64,000 nt of DNA from the NCBI GenBank assembly GCA_013215505.1, contig JABSQZ010000007.1, positions 186,001 through 250,000 of the forward strand. Reading direction: 5' to 3'. Shown here one piece after another: positions 18,977 to 29,975 of this stretch. The notes beneath the pieces are model-generated. The model was not told the origin of the DNA, searched no databases, and saw nothing but the letters and a program-made list of their open reading frames with translations. The DNA is from Oceanospirillaceae bacterium (GTDB lineage: Bacteria > Pseudomonadota > Gammaproteobacteria > Pseudomonadales > Balneatricaceae). A program made the position numbers and the translations under genes. Every line of letters starts with the position of its first letter. Within the stretch, counting starts at the first letter, position 1.

Positions 18977-21601
18977 TTAAGATTGTTGTTTCTTAACCGA
19001 CTTCTTCAATACTTTCTTGGCTTTACGCTTTTTCGCCCGATTAGATACGCCCTTGCTACCTTTGTTTAGCTGTTCGATTTCTCGCTCGGCGCTACTCAGA
19101 TGTGATTTGACTTTGTCGCCAATCGCTTTCACTTTAACTTTCTTCGGCTTGCGCTTAGTTTTGTGTTCAGTGACAGCTGGCTGATCGACATTTAACTTGT
19201 CGCTACGTCCAGGCTTTTTCTGGGCGGGTTTGCGTGAGCTGCTGTAATCTTCGGCCCGTTCCGGTGCCTGCTCAACTGCAACTGGCAATTTTTGGCTTTC
19301 GACACTTTGCTTGGCAGGCGCTTTAGTCTTGGCCGACTTTTTTTCCCCGCGCACTTTTTTAGCACTGGCTATAGTAGAGACCAACTCAAAATCTATCTTG
19401 CGATCGTCTAAGTTAACTTGCACTACTTTGACATTCAGCTGATCGCCAAGGCGGAACACTTTTCGAGTGCGCTCACCTATCATCCGCTGCTTGGCCGCTT
19501 CAAAGTGGTAGTAGTCCTTTGGCAGCGCAGTGATATGAATTAATCCCTCGATATATACATCTTTTAGTTCTACAAATAATCCAAAGCCAGTGACGGCAGT
19601 GACTATCCCCGAAAATTCACTGCCAACCTCAGATTGCATGTACTCACATTTCAGCCAGGCCATCACATCTCTGGTGGCGTCATCGGCACGTCGCTCTGTC
19701 ATAGAGCAGTGCTCACCTAACTGCAGCACTTGCTCAATACTGTAGTTATACTTAAACCCTGGATTGGCCACAAAGTTGTCTGGGCGTACGATGGCACTGA
19801 GCTTACTATCAGAGTGAATCAGCGAGCGAATCGCCCGGTGCACTAACAAATCCGGGTAGCGACGAATAGGTGAGGTAAAGTGGGTATAAGCTGTATAAGC
19901 CAGGCCAAAGTGACCCTTTTCTTCAGGGCTATATACTGCCTGCGACATGGAGCGCAACATCATCACTTGAATCACATGCCTGTCGGCACGCTCACTGATC
20001 GAGGCCGCCAGTTGTTGATAGTCTCCCGGTTGCGGCTCATCATGGCCACCCAGCTCTAACCCCAGCTCTGCCAGATAACTGCGCAGGCTCTGTAAGCGTT
20101 CGGTTTTTGGCGCATCATGTACCCGGTACAGACTCGGCATTTTAGCACTCATGATAAAACGAGCGGTGGCGACGTTGGCACAGAGCATACATTCTTCAAT
20201 CAGCTTGTGCGCATCGTTGCGCTTAATCGGTACAATTTTTTCAATCTTGCGGTCTTCTGCAAACACTACCCGGGTTTCAACGGTGTCAAAATCCATCGCC
20301 CCGCGCTTTTCCCGTGAGGCACGCAGCGCTGTATACAGACTCTTCAAGCTTCGCAAGTGCGGTATTACCTGCTTATATTCTGCTCTGAGCTGATTCCCCG
20401 CAGCGTCGTCATCTAACATTGTTGCCACTTTATTGTAAGTAAGCCGGGCATGAGATTGAATCACCGCCTCGTAAAACTTATAACCGGACAAGCGACCCGC
20501 GGCACTGATGGTCATTTCGCAGACCAGCGCCAACCTGTCGACTCGCGGCTTCAGCGAACAGAGCCCATTAGAGAGTATTTCCGGCAGCATAGGGACCACA
20601 AAATCCGGAAAATACACAGAGTTTCCGCGCTTGTGCGCCTCAATATCCAATTCCGTATTCGGTATTACGTAGTGAGACACATCGGCGATGGCTACCCACA
20701 GACGCCAGCCACCCGATTTTTTCGGCTCTGCGTAAACCGCGTCATCAAAATCTCGGGCATCTTCACCGTCTATAGTGACTAGCGGCAAATGCCGTAAATC
20801 TATGCGTCCCGCTTTGGCCGCTTCATCAACTTGTGGCTGCAGGTCTGCTATTTGCTGCTCTACAGCTTCAGGCCAAATTTCCGGAATATCATAGTTGTGG
20901 ATAGCGACTTGAATTTCCATCCCCGGCGCCATGTGATCGCCTAATACTTCAACGACTTTGGCCTGAGCTAAATTGCGTTTGCTCGGCTGCTGGGTTATCT
21001 CTACCACCACCAATTGATTGTTGTCATATTTCAGCTCGCTGTCGGGATCGCCCAGTACGATAATTTCTTGGGTGATACGCTGATTTTCTGAGCGCAAGTG
21101 GCCGAAGCCTTTGTCGCCGCGAAAACGTCCCACCAGCTTAGTCGTGTTCTGCTCCAGCACTTCGACTATCTTGCCTTCGCGGCGGCCACGGGAATCTTTG
21201 CCCATAGGCTGAACCAGCACTTTATCGCCATCAAATACTTGACGCATCTGCCGGGCACTTAAAAACAGGTCACTGCCTTTTTCTGGACTGGCAAAGCCAA
21301 AGCCATCTCTGTGGCCTATCACTCTGCAAGTGACTAAATCCATCTGTTTGAGAATACCAAATTCATTCTTACGGTTGCTCATCAGCTGACCGTCACGGCA
21401 CATCGCTTTTAGTCGATACATCACTGCATTGTAAGAATCTTCATCAGTGACTTGCATATTTGTGCACAGATCAGGATGACTGATAGGTGCGCCCCACTTC
21501 GCCATGAACTCTAAAATGTATTCCCGACTCGGGACTGGGTTATCATACTTTTCAGATTCGCGTTTTGCAGCAGGGTCTTGTTTGGTCCAATCTTGACTCA
21601 T
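18977..21601 (-). CDS. rnr: Ribonuclease R
   Basis: RNase R is a processive 3'-5' exoribonuclease that can digest structured RNA. The 874-aa chain has an N-terminal winged helix (about 25-90), cold-shock/OB domains (about 95-250), the RNB catalytic domain with the Asp-rich centre DGEDARDFDDAVYAE near residue 280, and an S1 domain (about 655-740). The tail of over 120 residues is rich in Lys, Arg and Ser, as is usual for RNase R. The rlmB gene that often follows rnr is not present. GGA lies before the ATG. Confidence 0.97.
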   Translation of the reverse strand: MSQDWTKQDPAAKRESEKYDNPVPSREYILEFMAKWGAPISHPDLCTNMQVTDEDSYNAVMYRLKAMCRDGQLMSNRKNEFGILKQMDLVTCRVIGHRDGFGFASPEKGSDLFLSARQMRQVFDGDKVLVQPMGKDSRGRREGKIVEVLEQNTTKLVGRFRGDKGFGHLRSENQRITQEIIVLGDPDSELKYDNNQLVVVEITQQPSKRNLAQAKVVEVLGDHMAPGMEIQVAIHNYDIPEIWPEAVEQQIADLQPQVDEAAKAGRIDLRHLPLVTIDGEDARDFDDAVYAEPKKSGGWRLWVAIADVSHYVIPNTELDIEAHKRGNSVYFPDFVVPMLPEILSNGLCSLKPRVDRLALVCEMTISAAGRLSGYKFYEAVIQSHARLTYNKVATMLDDDAAGNQLRAEYKQVIPHLRSLKSLYTALRASREKRGAMDFDTVETRVVFAEDRKIEKIVPIKRNDAHKLIEECMLCANVATARFIMSAKMPSLYRVHDAPKTERLQSLRSYLAELGLELGGHDEPQPGDYQQLAASISERADRHVIQVMMLRSMSQAVYSPEEKGHFGLAYTAYTHFTSPIRRYPDLLVHRAIRSLIHSDSKLSAIVRPDNFVANPGFKYNYSIEQVLQLGEHCSMTERRADDATRDVMAWLKCEYMQSEVGSEFSGIVTAVTGFGLFVELKDVYIEGLIHITALPKDYYHFEAAKQRMIGERTRKVFRLGDQLNVKVVQVNLDDRKIDFELVSTIASAKKVRGEKKSAKTKAPAKQSVESQKLPVAVEQAPERAEDYSSSRKPAQKKPGRSDKLNVDQPAVTEHKTKRKPKKVKVKAIGDKVKSHLSSAEREIEQLNKGSKGVSNRAKKRKAKKVLKKSVKKQQS

Positions 21602-21751
21602 AGAAATTCCGGTTTTCGTCTGCGTATTGATAAATTTTAGTACGCAATTGACTAAATGTTAATTAATCCAGGGGATATGCAGATAAGTCCATTAGTATCA
21701 TTCGTATTGGTACTGAATGCTAGATAGAATTATTTGCATACTCCCTCGTTT

Positions 21752-21785
21752 ATCCACAGCTCGGATTTGTTGCCGGGCTGTGGAT
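21752..21785. other. Hairpin in the secF-rnr spacer
   Basis: ATCCACAGC (21752-21760) pairs with GCTGTGGAT (21777-21785), a 9-bp stem with a 16-base loop. It lies upstream of rnr and downstream of secF on the minus strand. The role is unknown. Confidence 0.45.
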
Positions 21786-21810
21786 TATTTATTGCTGTGT
21801 AGAACGATCA

Positions 21811-21832
21811 AAGCCGAGTATAAACTCGGCTT
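21811..21832 (-). terminator. Probable terminator after secF
   Basis: AAGCCGAGT and ACTCGGCTT form a 9-bp stem with a 4-base loop about 35 bp downstream of the secF stop. The T run is short, so termination may be inefficient. Confidence 0.6.
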
Positions 21833-21861
21833 GTATTAATTGGTCAATCTGTGGCTACTGG

Positions 21862-22845
21862 TTATGATTTAACGTCAGGCTCTTCGTCTTGATCTTCGCC
21901 TTCATATCCATCGGTTTCAAAACCTTCACCTTCAACAAATTCATAATCTTGCTTAGGCGGTATAATCAGATCTTCCTTGCAAATACCCATTATCAATAAC
22001 GCATTAGCTGCTACATAAATTGAAGAGTAAGTACCGACTACAACACCAACCAACAGCGCAACGGCGAAACCAAAGATCATCTGCCCGCCAAACACTGCCA
22101 GGATCACCAACACTAATAAAGTGGTTAATGAAGTGACGATGGTACGGCTCAAGGTTTGAGTCAATGAAATATTCATCACCTCAATCGGTGTCTCTTTACG
22201 CAGCTTTCTGAAGTTCTCGCGGATTCGATCCGAGACCACAATAGTATCGTTAAGTGAATAACCGATCACCGCCAAAATAGCCGCCAGTACTGTCAGATCA
22301 AATTCCAGACGCAACACTGCAAAGAAGCCAAGCACAATAATCACGTCGTGCGCCAGGGCAATTACCGCACCGACTGAGAATTTCAGCTGGAAGCGGAATG
22401 TGACGTAAACCATGATCATGAACAGGGCCAGCAGCATACCTAAGCCACCCTGCTCGCGCAGTTCTTCACCGACAACGGAACCGACAAACTCATTGCGTCG
22501 CAGTTCAATCTGCTGGTCCGCGTTGGCTTTAAGTACTTGCAATACTTTGTTGCCAAGTTCCGGATCGTGCGCTTCCTGCAACCTGATTAAGATGTCTTTA
22601 GAAGAGCCGAAAGTCTGCACTACTACATTGTTAAACCCTGCAGCTTGCAGTTCCCGACGAATCTCGTTGCTGTTGGCATCTTCTTGATAGTGAACTTCTA
22701 CTAAGCTACCACCGGTGAAATCCAGACCAAATTTTAGCCCATTTATCGCCATGGCGCCGATAGAGATAATCAATAACAGTGCCGAGAAGGCCAGGGCGAT
22801 TTTACGCGCCCCCATAAAGTTGATAATTTTTTTATCTACATTCAT
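21862..22845 (-). CDS. secF: Protein translocase subunit SecF
   Basis: SecF works with SecD and YajC to use the proton gradient for late steps of Sec-dependent export. The 327-aa protein has an N-terminal membrane helix, the FGLDFTGGSLVEV motif and five further C-terminal helices including GYSLNDTIVVSDRIRENF. The C-terminal tail is very acidic. It starts 12 bp after the secD stop, with an AAGG ribosome site, and ends the leftward queA-tgt-yajC-secD-secF group. Confidence 0.97.
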   Translation of the reverse strand: MNVDKKIINFMGARKIALAFSALLLIISIGAMAINGLKFGLDFTGGSLVEVHYQEDANSNEIRRELQAAGFNNVVVQTFGSSKDILIRLQEAHDPELGNKVLQVLKANADQQIELRRNEFVGSVVGEELREQGGLGMLLALFMIMVYVTFRFQLKFSVGAVIALAHDVIIVLGFFAVLRLEFDLTVLAAILAVIGYSLNDTIVVSDRIRENFRKLRKETPIEVMNISLTQTLSRTIVTSLTTLLVLVILAVFGGQMIFGFAVALLVGVVVGTYSSIYVAANALLIMGICKEDLIIPPKQDYEFVEGEGFETDGYEGEDQDEEPDVKS

Positions 22846-22857
22846 TAGATGCGCCTT

Positions 22858-24708
22858 CTATATCGACAGTGTTTTAAGCTGGCGACCGCCATAACTTAAA
22901 TTAACGAGAGCACGAGTAACCATAATTGCGGTAAACATCGAGGTGATAATACCTACCGATAGCGTGATCGCAAAACCTTTTACTGGACCGGTCCCCATAG
23001 AGAACAGTATCACCGCTGCAATTAAGGTGGTGATGTTGGCATCTAAAATTGTGGTAAATGCGCGATCAAAACCGGCGCTGATCGCCGACTGAGGAGGCAG
23101 ACCGTTGGCCAACTCCTCTTTTATTCGCGCAAAGATCAGCACGTTGGCATCCACCGCCATACCTACAGTCAATACGATACCGGCTATACCTGGCAAGGTT
23201 AAGGTGGCAGAGAGCAACGACATTACCGCAGTTAGCAATACCAAGTTAATCAGTAGTGCAATGTTGGCTAACAGGCCAAATACACGGTAGTAGAACAACA
23301 TGAACAACAGTACTAAGGCAAAGCCAATTTGTACCGAAGTCAGGCCCATTGCGATATTTTCCGCACCTAAGCTAGGTCCGACTGTGCGCTCTTCTACAAA
23401 GTAGATAGGCGCCGCCAGGGCACCGGCACGTAACAACAATGCCAACTCGGTGGATTCACCCGGCCCATCCAGACCGGTAATTCTGAATTCATTACCGAGT
23501 ACTGATTGGATCGTCGCCAGTGAGATGATTTTCTTTTCTTGATACTTAATCTTTTTGGCAACTTTTATGCCATCGACTTTCACGTAGGCGGTACGGGTTT
23601 TGTGCTCGATAAACAACACTGCCATGCGTCGACCCACAGAATCACCCGTGGTGCGCACCATTAGCTGACCACCGCTAGAATCCAAGGTTATATTAACCTG
23701 AGGCGAGCCGTTTTCATCAAAAGATGCACGGGCATTAGAGACATTAGCACCTGAGACAATGATATCTTTTTCAATAGTGGCGCTGCGACCTTCCTCGGAG
23801 CGGAAAGTAAAGACTTCAGTTTTAGTGCGCGACTCACCAGGCTTTGCTTCCAATCGGAATTGTAAGTTAGCTGTTTTGCCTAAAATCCGCTTGGCCTCTG
23901 CAGCATCTTGGATACCCGGCAGCTGTACTACTATGCGGTTGCGTCCCTGACGTTGTACCAGTGGTTCTGCAACCCCAAGCTCGTTGACACGATTACGTAA
24001 GGTGGTCAGGTTCTGCTTAATCGCATAATCTTCAATGTCTTGGATACTGGCTTCGGTCAAAGTCACAGCAACGTAAAAGTTGCCTTTACGCTCTTCAGCA
24101 GTGACTAAAAATTCAGGGTATTCATCGCGTATAAAACTCTTGGCTTTATCGCGTACGTCTTCAGTCGAAAACTTTACCGCGATTGATCCATCCGCGCCGC
24201 GCTCTACCGCTTTGTATCTGAGGACTTCAGTGCGTAATTTTGTTTTGATCTCGGAAACGTAGACGTCTAAGCGGCTCTTAACCGCCACTACCATGTCCAC
24301 TTCTAACAGGAAGTGCACACCGCCGCGCAGATCCAGACCCAATTTCATCGGTCCGGCACCTATATCTTCTAACCACTGTGGGGTGGTAGGCGCTAAATTC
24401 AGTGCAACGACGTAATTATCACCTAATAACTCAGTAACTACTCGTTTAGCTTTTAGCTGCAGATCACCATCGGCAAATCTGATCAGACCATTTTTAGTTG
24501 TCAGCTCACTGGACTTAAAATCAATTTTTTCTCTTTTGAGCTTCTTTTCAATGCGTGCCATCAGCGCTGCATCGGTTTGGTAAATACCGCGTGTTCCGGA
24601 CACTTGCAGTGCATAATCTTCTGGATAGAGATTGGGAGCCGCGTAGATAACACCAAAAACCAGCACAAACATAATCAGCAGGTTTTTCCACAGGGGATAA
24701 CGGTTGAG
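22858..24708 (-). CDS. secD: Protein translocase subunit SecD
   Basis: SecD forms the SecDF proton-driven motor in the inner membrane. The protein is 616 aa from the chosen ATG at 24708 (MLNRYPLWKN), which has GGAAG about 10 bases upstream; a start at 24753 would add 15 residues without a clear site. It has the N-terminal helix, the large periplasmic P1 region with LGLDLRGGVHFLLEVD, and the C-terminal six-helix RND-like domain with GMAVDANVLIFARIKEEL. Neighbours are yajC upstream and secF downstream. Confidence 0.97.
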   Translation of the reverse strand, partial: LNRYPLWKNLLIMFVLVFGVIYAAPNLYPEDYALQVSGTRGIYQTDAALMARIEKKLKREKIDFKSSELTTKNGLIRFADGDLQLKAKRVVTELLGDNYVVALNLAPTTPQWLEDIGAGPMKLGLDLRGGVHFLLEVDMVVAVKSRLDVYVSEIKTKLRTEVLRYKAVERGADGSIAVKFSTEDVRDKAKSFIRDEYPEFLVTAEERKGNFYVAVTLTEASIQDIEDYAIKQNLTTLRNRVNELGVAEPLVQRQGRNRIVVQLPGIQDAAEAKRILGKTANLQFRLEAKPGESRTKTEVFTFRSEEGRSATIEKDIIVSGANVSNARASFDENGSPQVNITLDSSGGQLMVRTTGDSVGRRMAVLFIEHKTRTAYVKVDGIKVAKKIKYQEKKIISLATIQSVLGNEFRITGLDGPGESTELALLLRAGALAAPIYFVEERTVGPSLGAENIAMGLTSVQIGFALVLLFMLFYYRVFGLLANIALLINLVLLTAVMSLLSATLTLPGIAGIVLTVGMAVDANVLIFARIKEELANGLPPQSAISAGFDRAFTTILDANITTLIAAVILFSMGTGPVKGFAITLSVGIITSMFTAIMVTRALVNLSYGGRQLKTLSI

Positions 24709-24826
24709 CATAGTGCTCGCTTCCTTTTTAGATACGAAAACGCCATTTTGCAATGGCGTTTGAACGAGTATCTTTTTATTCAGGGCTGTTAATAGATGCG
24801 CTCTGGATAAAAAGACAGCCTGTTAT

Positions 24827-25156
24827 TTAAAGGTTTTTCATTGTGCCTTTAGGTAGTGCCGCTGCGATATGTACTTTTTGAAAACTCAACTTAGTACCTT
24901 CGCTAACTTCCAGGGTCACGTAGTCATCATTTAACTTCACAACTTTACCTATGATGCCACCCGATGTCATAACCTCATCACCTTTCTCAATGGCGGCGAC
25001 TAAATTTTTATGATCTTTGGCACGTTTCGCCTGTGGACGCCACATGAAGAAATAAAAGATCAGGCCGAAGCCAACCAACATGACTATCTGAATCATTCCG
25101 CCGTCGGCACCTGCCGCTGCGCCTTCAGCATAAGCTGGAGATATAAAAAAGCTCAT
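24827..25156 (-). CDS. yajC: Sec translocon accessory protein YajC
   Basis: YajC is a small inner-membrane partner of SecDF. The 109-aa protein has one membrane helix (IQIVMLVGFGLIFYFFMW) followed by the conserved RPQAKRAKDHK and a cytoplasmic beta domain with GDEVMTSGGIIGKV. A textbook AGGAG ribosome site lies 7 bases before the ATG. It sits between tgt and secD. Confidence 0.97.
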   Translation of the reverse strand: MSFFISPAYAEGAAAGADGGMIQIVMLVGFGLIFYFFMWRPQAKRAKDHKNLVAAIEKGDEVMTSGGIIGKVVKLNDDYVTLEVSEGTKLSFQKVHIAAALPKGTMKNL

Positions 25157-25327
25157 TGCTACTCCTAAAAAGTTGTTATTAAATTATTATCCTAACTTTA
25201 TCGCTGGCTATTTTCTAACCTTGATATCATGCCGAGAGGCTTATATTGCTTGCTCGCATGTGTCCCTGATAGTGCATCGAAGAATAAGTGCCCGCTAGCT
25301 TAGCACGACACTATATTCTGGCAAACA

Positions 25328-26473
<1,146 letters not shown>

Positions 26474-26530
26474 TCATTTTATCGGCGAAACAGGCCAATA
26501 TGTTTTGCTGTGTTCAGCTATTTAAATTGT

Positions 26531-27568
26531 TTATTTTTTAACAGTCGTAGGAGTGATGAACATCGCATCACCGTAACTGAAAAAACGATACTTATTGACC
26601 ACTGCCTGTTGATAGGCATTGATAGTATGTTCAAAGCCGGCAAAAGCGCTGACTAACATTAACAGTGTCGATTCTGGCAAATGAAAGTTAGTCACTAACC
26701 GATCTACCACTAAATACTGGTAACCCGGATAGATAAAGATACTAGTATCACCACTGTAAGCTGTCATCTCGCCACCAACGGCGGCAGATTCAAGACAGCG
26801 CACGCTGGTTGTTCCCACTGCGATTACCCGACCACCACGCGCTTTAGTCGCTTTTACCTGCTGACAAACTTGCTCGCTCACTTCTATATATTCGGCATGC
26901 ATCACATGTTCAGTGACAGTATCCACTTTCACCGGCTGAAAAGTACCCGCGCCAACATGCAGGGTGACGAAGGCACTCTCTATCCCCTTGTCTTTAATTT
27001 TTTGCAGCAGCGGCTCATCAAAGTGCAACCCAGCCGTCGGTGCCGCTACAGCACCTGGCTTTTCATTGTAAACCGTCTGGTACCGTTCACGGTCTTCTAA
27101 CTGGTCTTCACGATTCATGTAGGGAGGCAATGGCATATGCCCGTGCTGCTCCAGGGCGGCAATTAATGTACCCTCAATCTGGAACGACAGCTCAAACAAA
27201 TTGCCCTGACGCCCCTCGACTGTGGCTTGAATATCGCCTTCAAAAAACAGCTTGGCACCGGGCTTAGGCGAGCGACTGGAGCGCACATGTGCCAGCGCCG
27301 TCTTGTCGCTGGTGACACGTTCAATCAACAACTCAACTTTACCACCGCTGTCTTTTTGCCCGAACAGTCGCGCCGGAATCACGCGGGTATTATTAAACAC
27401 CAACAAATCACCGGGCTCTAATAAATCCAGTAAATCGGTAAACTGGCGATGCTCTAGCTCGCCACTGTTACCATCCAAACACAATAAACGGCTGGCACTG
27501 CGCTGTTGCAGCGGAAAACTGGCAATTAACTCATCGGGAAGTTCGAAACTAAAATCTGATACTTGCAT
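26531..27568 (-). CDS. queA: S-adenosylmethionine:tRNA ribosyltransferase-isomerase
   Basis: QueA transfers the ribosyl part of S-adenosylmethionine to preQ1-tRNA, giving epoxyqueuosine. The 345-aa protein begins [16 protein letters not shown] and has the hallmarks [22 protein letters not shown] and [18 protein letters not shown]. An in-frame GTG two codons before the ATG is a possible alternative start. It is the first gene of the queA-tgt-yajC-secD-secF series; a promoter is expected in the 150-bp gap shared with the divergent tRNA-Leu gene. Confidence 0.97.
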   Translation of the reverse strand: MQVSDFSFELPDELIASFPLQQRSASRLLCLDGNSGELEHRQFTDLLDLLEPGDLLVFNNTRVIPARLFGQKDSGGKVELLIERVTSDKTALAHVRSSRSPKPGAKLFFEGDIQATVEGRQGNLFELSFQIEGTLIAALEQHGHMPLPPYMNREDQLEDRERYQTVYNEKPGAVAAPTAGLHFDEPLLQKIKDKGIESAFVTLHVGAGTFQPVKVDTVTEHVMHAEYIEVSEQVCQQVKATKARGGRVIAVGTTSVRCLESAAVGGEMTAYSGDTSIFIYPGYQYLVVDRLVTNFHLPESTLLMLVSAFAGFEHTINAYQQAVVNKYRFFSYGDAMFITPTTVKK

Positions 27569-27705
27569 TAACACACTACTTTAATAATTAACTTACTGAT
27601 CAAATCTACTGCAGCTAAAGCTTAGCTAACGGCAGATCTAAAGATATTGAGGCGCGAAATTATACAGCAATTTAAATTTTTTTTAAGGAAAAATGAATTT
27701 ATTGA

Positions 27706-27733
27706 TTGACGCATTTAAATAGCGCCCTATAAT
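27706..27733 (+). promoter_or_regulatory. Sigma-70 promoter of tRNA-Leu
   Basis: TTGACG at 27706-27711 and TATAAT at 27728-27733 are separated by 16 bp and followed by a GC-rich discriminator, with the tRNA starting 18 bp downstream. This is a near-consensus stable-RNA promoter. Confidence 0.85.
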
Positions 27734-27751
27734 ACGCCGCATCCACACAGT

Positions 27752-27838
27752 GCCAGCGTGGTGAAATTGGTAGACACAGGGGATTCAAAATCCCCCGCCT
27801 TAACAGGTGTGCCGGTTCGAGTCCGGCCGCTGGTACCA
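27752..27838 (+). tRNA. tRNA-Leu (anticodon CAA)
   Basis: The 87-nt sequence folds as a class II tRNA. The acceptor arm GCCAGCG pairs with CGCTGGT, followed by discriminator A and an encoded CCA. The anticodon stem GGGGA/TCCCC has loop TTCAAAA, giving CAA, which reads UUG. The long variable arm typical of tRNA-Leu and the T-loop GGTTCGAGTCC are present. A terminator follows at 27877. Confidence 0.95.
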
Positions 27839-27876
27839 TTCTTAACTTGCTTAAGTATGGATCGTGGAGACAAAGT

Positions 27877-27903
27877 AGCCTCGTTTTCTAACGGGGCTTT
27901 TTT
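27877..27903 (+). terminator. Terminator of tRNA-Leu
   Basis: AGCCTCGTT pairs with AACGGGGCT across a short loop and runs into six T. An identical copy is at 28043-28069. Confidence 0.9.
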
Positions 27904-27916
27904 GTGTCTGTAAGAA

Positions 27917-28004
27917 AGACACAGGGGATTCGCTTTCAATAAGCTCGGCCCGCCACAGCGCATGTGCCGGTTACTTCCTTTATAAAGAGCGGCCGCTGGT
28001 ACCA
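27917..28004 (+). pseudogene. Decayed tRNA-Leu copy
   Basis: AGACACAGGGGATT at 27917 matches the D-loop to anticodon-stem part of the intact tRNA (27772-27785), and GGCCGCTGGTACCA at 27991-28004 matches its 3' end. The first 20 bases of the tRNA are absent, the anticodon loop is replaced, the variable region differs and about 21 extra bases are present. It cannot fold into a working tRNA. A third, shorter echo starts at 28083. Confidence 0.75.
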
Positions 28005-28042
28005 TTCTTAAGTTACTTAAGCATGGATCGTGGAGACAAAGT

Positions 28043-28069
28043 AGCCTCGTTTTCTAACGGGGCTTTTTT
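28043..28069 (+). terminator. Second copy of the tRNA-Leu terminator
   Basis: The hairpin and T run are identical to 27877-27903, duplicated by the 166-bp repeat. Confidence 0.85.
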
Positions 28070-28170
28070 GTGCCTGTAAGAAAGATACAGGGGATTCGCT
28101 TTCTATAAGTTCGGCCCGCATTAACCATTTTGCCGTAGACTTCATTGAGAACAGTCGCCGCTACAGCACA

Positions 28171-28836
28171 TTACTCTGGCACTAGCGGATAGGTATGGCC
28201 AACCTCATGTCCCAATTGGCTTAAGAAATCGCTCATAAATTGCCAGCGACTTTTCGCTTCAGCTAAACCCGCCGGGGTTTTCATGGTGCTTGTTAAACCC
28301 TGCAACTTAACAAAGAAGTGATCGATACAATATATCTTATCATCAAGATCTCTTTCACTGGCGAAGGGGTCGTTGACTTGGTATAGCGCACTCCCCCATG
28401 TTGCACCCAGCATTAAACATCTCGATAAACCTACAGCCCCCAAGGCATCCAGACGATCGGCATCTTGTACTACCTTAGCTTCTATAGTGGTGGTTTCAAT
28501 GTTAGCAGAGAAGCTATGGGCGCAGATTGCATGCTCAATAGCGGCTAAATATTCTGCTGGGTAATCTATCTCTTTTAAATATTCGATTGCACGTACAGCG
28601 CTTAAACGAGAGCCCTGGTTTCGCTGCGGTGAATCCTTAGCGACATTTACACAGTCGTGTAGCCAACAGGCGGGGATGACAATAGCCAGCTCGGCATTTT
28701 CCTGTTTTGCCAATGCTATTCCGCTGGTTACTACCCGCTGTATATGGGCGATGTCATGGGCCGGGTCGGTCTTCATTTGCTGTTCTACAAATTGCTGAAA
28801 CTGCTGCTGCCACTGTAATGCTTGCTTTTCTGTCAT
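28171..28836 (-). CDS. HD-domain phosphohydrolase (YedJ-like)
   Basis: The 221-aa protein belongs to the HD superfamily of metal-dependent phosphohydrolases. Metal ligands are visible as the His of DPAHDIAHI (about residue 24-32), the HD pair in CWLHDC (about 60), the His of EHAICAHS and the Asp of VQDADRLDALG. The arrangement resembles E. coli YedJ, a putative nucleotide phosphohydrolase; the substrate is not known. It is a single gene, convergent with the tRNA-Leu repeat. Confidence 0.85.
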   Translation of the reverse strand: MTEKQALQWQQQFQQFVEQQMKTDPAHDIAHIQRVVTSGIALAKQENAELAIVIPACWLHDCVNVAKDSPQRNQGSRLSAVRAIEYLKEIDYPAEYLAAIEHAICAHSFSANIETTTIEAKVVQDADRLDALGAVGLSRCLMLGATWGSALYQVNDPFASERDLDDKIYCIDHFFVKLQGLTSTMKTPAGLAEAKSRWQFMSDFLSQLGHEVGHTYPLVPE

Positions 28837-29324
28837 ATGGATTCTCTACTGCTGACACACTTTTACTGGTGTTGCTGGTCAGGAAAGTGATGTAGCTGTT
28901 ATTAATGTTGTAATCAATCGAGCTGTCAAGATACCTAACTCTATACAACGGGCAATGAGCTGAAGCAATCCGGCGCTTTTCCTGTTTAATGCTCGCCATT
29001 ATACCCAAGAGCAGCAAAATTTCTGCTATAAACCAGAACCTCGTCGCGTTGCATTACTTACCCAGAGTTAAATACGCATAAAAGACAGCTAACCTCCTAA
29101 ATCATCAATGCAAAAGTGAACATTAAATCTGTTGCGGCTGCAACACAGCTGCGTCCTTTGCAAAGCCTCTAATATAAACATCTCGATAATCAGCCAAATC
29201 GATTTAGATAATTTAATCTTTGCGTTTCATGCAAAAAAAACGCGCTACAAATGTATATTCTAAGTAATTACGCAATGCAATAAGCTACTTACCAGATGCA
29301 TTAACAACTAAAGGAGTCACTCAG
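28837..29324. other. Intergenic region, divergent promoters
   Basis: No gene is seen in these 488 bp. The region should hold the promoters of the leftward HD gene and the rightward AhpD-like gene. AAGGAG at about 29311 is the ribosome site of the latter. Confidence 0.5.
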
Positions 29325-29786
29325 ATGACCACTAGAATTACATTTTCAGAAATACCTAAAGGGCTGATGTCTAGCATGATAGCTACCGAAGGCTATCTTA
29401 ATAAGCTAAGTTTCGATTACAAATTACTTGAACTTATCCGGGTCAGGGTTTCAAACATCAATCAATGCGCCTATTGCATTGATATGCACATTAAAGAAGC
29501 TTTAGCGGCGGGTGAAGATTTACAGCGCTTGTACTCTGTCAATGATTGGCAAGATACCAATTATTACTCTGATCTTGAACGAGCCTGCCTGGCATGGGCT
29601 GAGTGCATTACTCAACCAAACTCTGCTCAATACGATCAACAGAGCCTGTTTGAAAATTTATTACACTTCTATGACAAGCCAAGTATTGCCAACCTTAGCT
29701 TTGTCATCATCCAAATTAATGCCTGGAACCGACTTATGAAATCTTGCGGTATTGAACCTGGCAGCTATCAGGTTGGCCAGCACTAG
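29325..29786 (+). CDS. Carboxymuconolactone decarboxylase/AhpD-family protein
   Basis: The 153-aa protein has the AhpD core with the redox motif CAYC in INQCAYCIDMHIKEA and the distal His needed for peroxidase-type proton relay. This family includes alkylhydroperoxidases that detoxify organic peroxides. AAGGAG lies upstream of the ATG at 29325. A role in oxidative stress is likely but the substrate is unknown. Confidence 0.9.
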   Translation: MTTRITFSEIPKGLMSSMIATEGYLNKLSFDYKLLELIRVRVSNINQCAYCIDMHIKEALAAGEDLQRLYSVNDWQDTNYYSDLERACLAWAECITQPNSAQYDQQSLFENLLHFYDKPSIANLSFVIIQINAWNRLMKSCGIEPGSYQVGQH

Positions 29787-29975
29787 ACTCAATTTCAATA
29801 GCCGTGGAAGATCCGAGAGCTCCGATATCCTCTCTGCGGGCGATAAAGCAATCAGATGTATAGATGAATTACACTCCTACGCGTCTGACAATACCAGAAT
29901 CCGCTTTATAGCCCGCCCGAAGGAGCCTGAAGATAAGTTAACTTATCAATATTAAACACCAGTAGGGAGAAAGCC

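Larger units (their letters stand above)
27831..28119 (+). repeat. 166-bp tandem repeat of the tRNA-Leu 3' end and terminator
   Basis: The sequence from the tRNA 3' end (27831) through its terminator and a tRNA-like stretch is repeated at an offset of 166 bp from 27997 to about 28119, with few differences. The repeat then stops abruptly. Both units contain the same terminator hairpin. Confidence 0.85.

Noticed and set aside
27727-28005. 92-aa open frame on the minus strand across the tRNA-Leu region
   Set aside because: It is the antisense of the tRNA, its terminator and the repeat, so it is an artefact of repeated structured RNA sequence.
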